Made by a program: the position numbers and the translations under genes
DNA from: an uncultured Chitinophagaceae bacterium
GTDB lineage: Bacteria > Bacteroidota > Bacteroidia > Chitinophagales > Chitinophagaceae
Assembly (NCBI GenBank): GCA_903832075.1
Contig: CAILAF010000095.1
Location: 1 to 6,517, forward strand
Length of the DNA: 6,517 nt
Direction of reading: 5' to 3'
Shown here: one piece after another, positions 5,802 through 6,517 of the stretch
Layout: each line of letters opens with the position of its first letter
Numbering within the stretch: the stretch's first letter is position 1
Notes under the pieces: model-generated
Database searches by the model: none
Told to the model about the DNA's origin: nothing
What the model saw: only the letters and a program-made list of their open reading frames with translations

Positions 5802-6517
5802 ATGGAATTAACTAATTTAAACAAAGACCGCAAAAGAAGAAAAAGCAGTATTGATTTAACTACCATGGTGTATGGTAAAGTACCGCCGCAAGCAAAAGAA
5901 TTAGAAGAAGCTGTATTGGGTGCAATCATGCTAGAAAAAAGTGCATTTGATAGTTTAGTAGATACAAATTTAAAACCGGAATGTTTTTATGTTGAATCGC
6001 ATCAAACTATTTTTCGTGCGATGATGGATATGCAGCAACGCGGCATTCCAATTGATATTTTAACAGTAGTTGAAGAATTAAAACGCAAAGAACAATTAGA
6101 TGCTGTTGGTGGTCCGTATTATGTTACCAAACTTACCAATGCGGTTGTAAGTACTGCAAACATAGATGCACATGCAAGAATAATTTTACAAAAATTTATT
6201 CAAAGAGAATTAATAAGAATCAGCGGAGAAATTATTGGCGATGCTTATGAAGATAGTACAGACGTATTTGATTTGCTGGATGAAAGCGAAACAAAAATGT
6301 TTAACATTACTAATAATTATTTAAAGAAAAATTTTGAAGATATTAGTAGTGTATTGGCAAAAGCTGTTAATAGAATTGATGATTTAAGAAACCAAAAAGA
6401 TGATATAAGTGGCGTGCCTAGTGGGTTTGAGAGTCTTGATAAAGTTACATTTGGCTGGCAACCTACCGATCTTGTTATTCTTGCAGCACGCCCATCGGTT
6501 GGTAAAACTGCATTTGC
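5802..6517 (+). CDS. dnaB: Replicative DNA helicase DnaB (N-terminal part, cut by window end)
   Basis: DnaB is the hexameric 5'-3' helicase that unwinds the chromosome at the replication fork and recruits primase. The window holds the first 238 codons plus two bases, and the frame is open to the edge. A basic N-terminal extension (residues 1-27, with KDRKRRKSS) leads into the helical DnaB N-terminal domain (about 28-130, with PPQAKELEEAVLGAIMLEK, FYVESHQTIFRAM and GGPYYVTKL). A linker follows. The RecA-like ATPase domain then begins with SGVPSGFESLDKVTFGWQPTDLVILAARPSVGKTAF, whose Walker A motif is ARPSVGKT at 229-236. The ATG at 5802 is the first start after an in-frame TAA at 5778-5780, so the N-terminus is settled. 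No Shine-Dalgarno site is seen. Walker B and later motifs lie outside the window, so completeness cannot be judged here. Confidence 0.96.
   Translation, partial: MELTNLNKDRKRRKSSIDLTTMVYGKVPPQAKELEEAVLGAIMLEKSAFDSLVDTNLKPECFYVESHQTIFRAMMDMQQRGIPIDILTVVEELKRKEQLDAVGGPYYVTKLTNAVVSTANIDAHARIILQKFIQRELIRISGEIIGDAYEDSTDVFDLLDESETKMFNITNNYLKKNFEDISSVLAKAVNRIDDLRNQKDDISGVPSGFESLDKVTFGWQPTDLVILAARPSVGKTAF

Overview
This window looks like chromosomal core genome from a Bacteroidota bacterium, most likely near the Chitinophagaceae/Sphingobacteriia. Four things point there: the AT-rich sequence, the absence of Shine-Dalgarno-like sites before the starts, promoter elements of the Bacteroidota type (-7 box TAnnTTTG or TAnnTTCG), and the character of the RNase Y and DnaB proteins. 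The assignment rests on reading the sequence, not on a database comparison. I see no insertion sequence, prophage, CRISPR array, tRNA or rRNA.

Layout: positions 1-5254 hold a leftward (minus-strand) block. In transcription order it is pheT (phenylalanyl-tRNA synthetase beta subunit, 5254-2831), a 95-residue coiled-coil protein (2815-2528), zapA (Z-ring associated protein, 2526-2236), rny (RNase Y, 2093-528) and rplS (ribosomal protein L19, 456-106). A strong GC-rich hairpin terminator (54-81) closes the block. pheT, the coiled-coil gene and zapA are nearly contiguous (gaps of 15 and 1 bases) and look like one transcription unit. rny and rplS each appear to have their own promoter in the gap before them.

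Positions 5255-5801 are a 547-base AT-rich non-coding region between the divergent pheT and dnaB. It carries a likely pheT promoter with an overlapping inverted repeat and one perfect DnaA box (5554-5562). I find no gene or structured RNA there. From 5802 the plus strand encodes the first 238 residues of the replicative helicase DnaB, which is cut by the window edge just after the Walker A motif.

Taken together the genes cover translation (pheT, rplS), Z-ring organisation (zapA and its probable partner), mRNA turnover (rny) and replication (dnaB). I see no clearly new system. The points most worth a second look are the unnamed coiled-coil gene before zapA, which recalls the Caulobacter ZauP-ZapA pair, and the lone perfect DnaA box in the dnaB upstream region.
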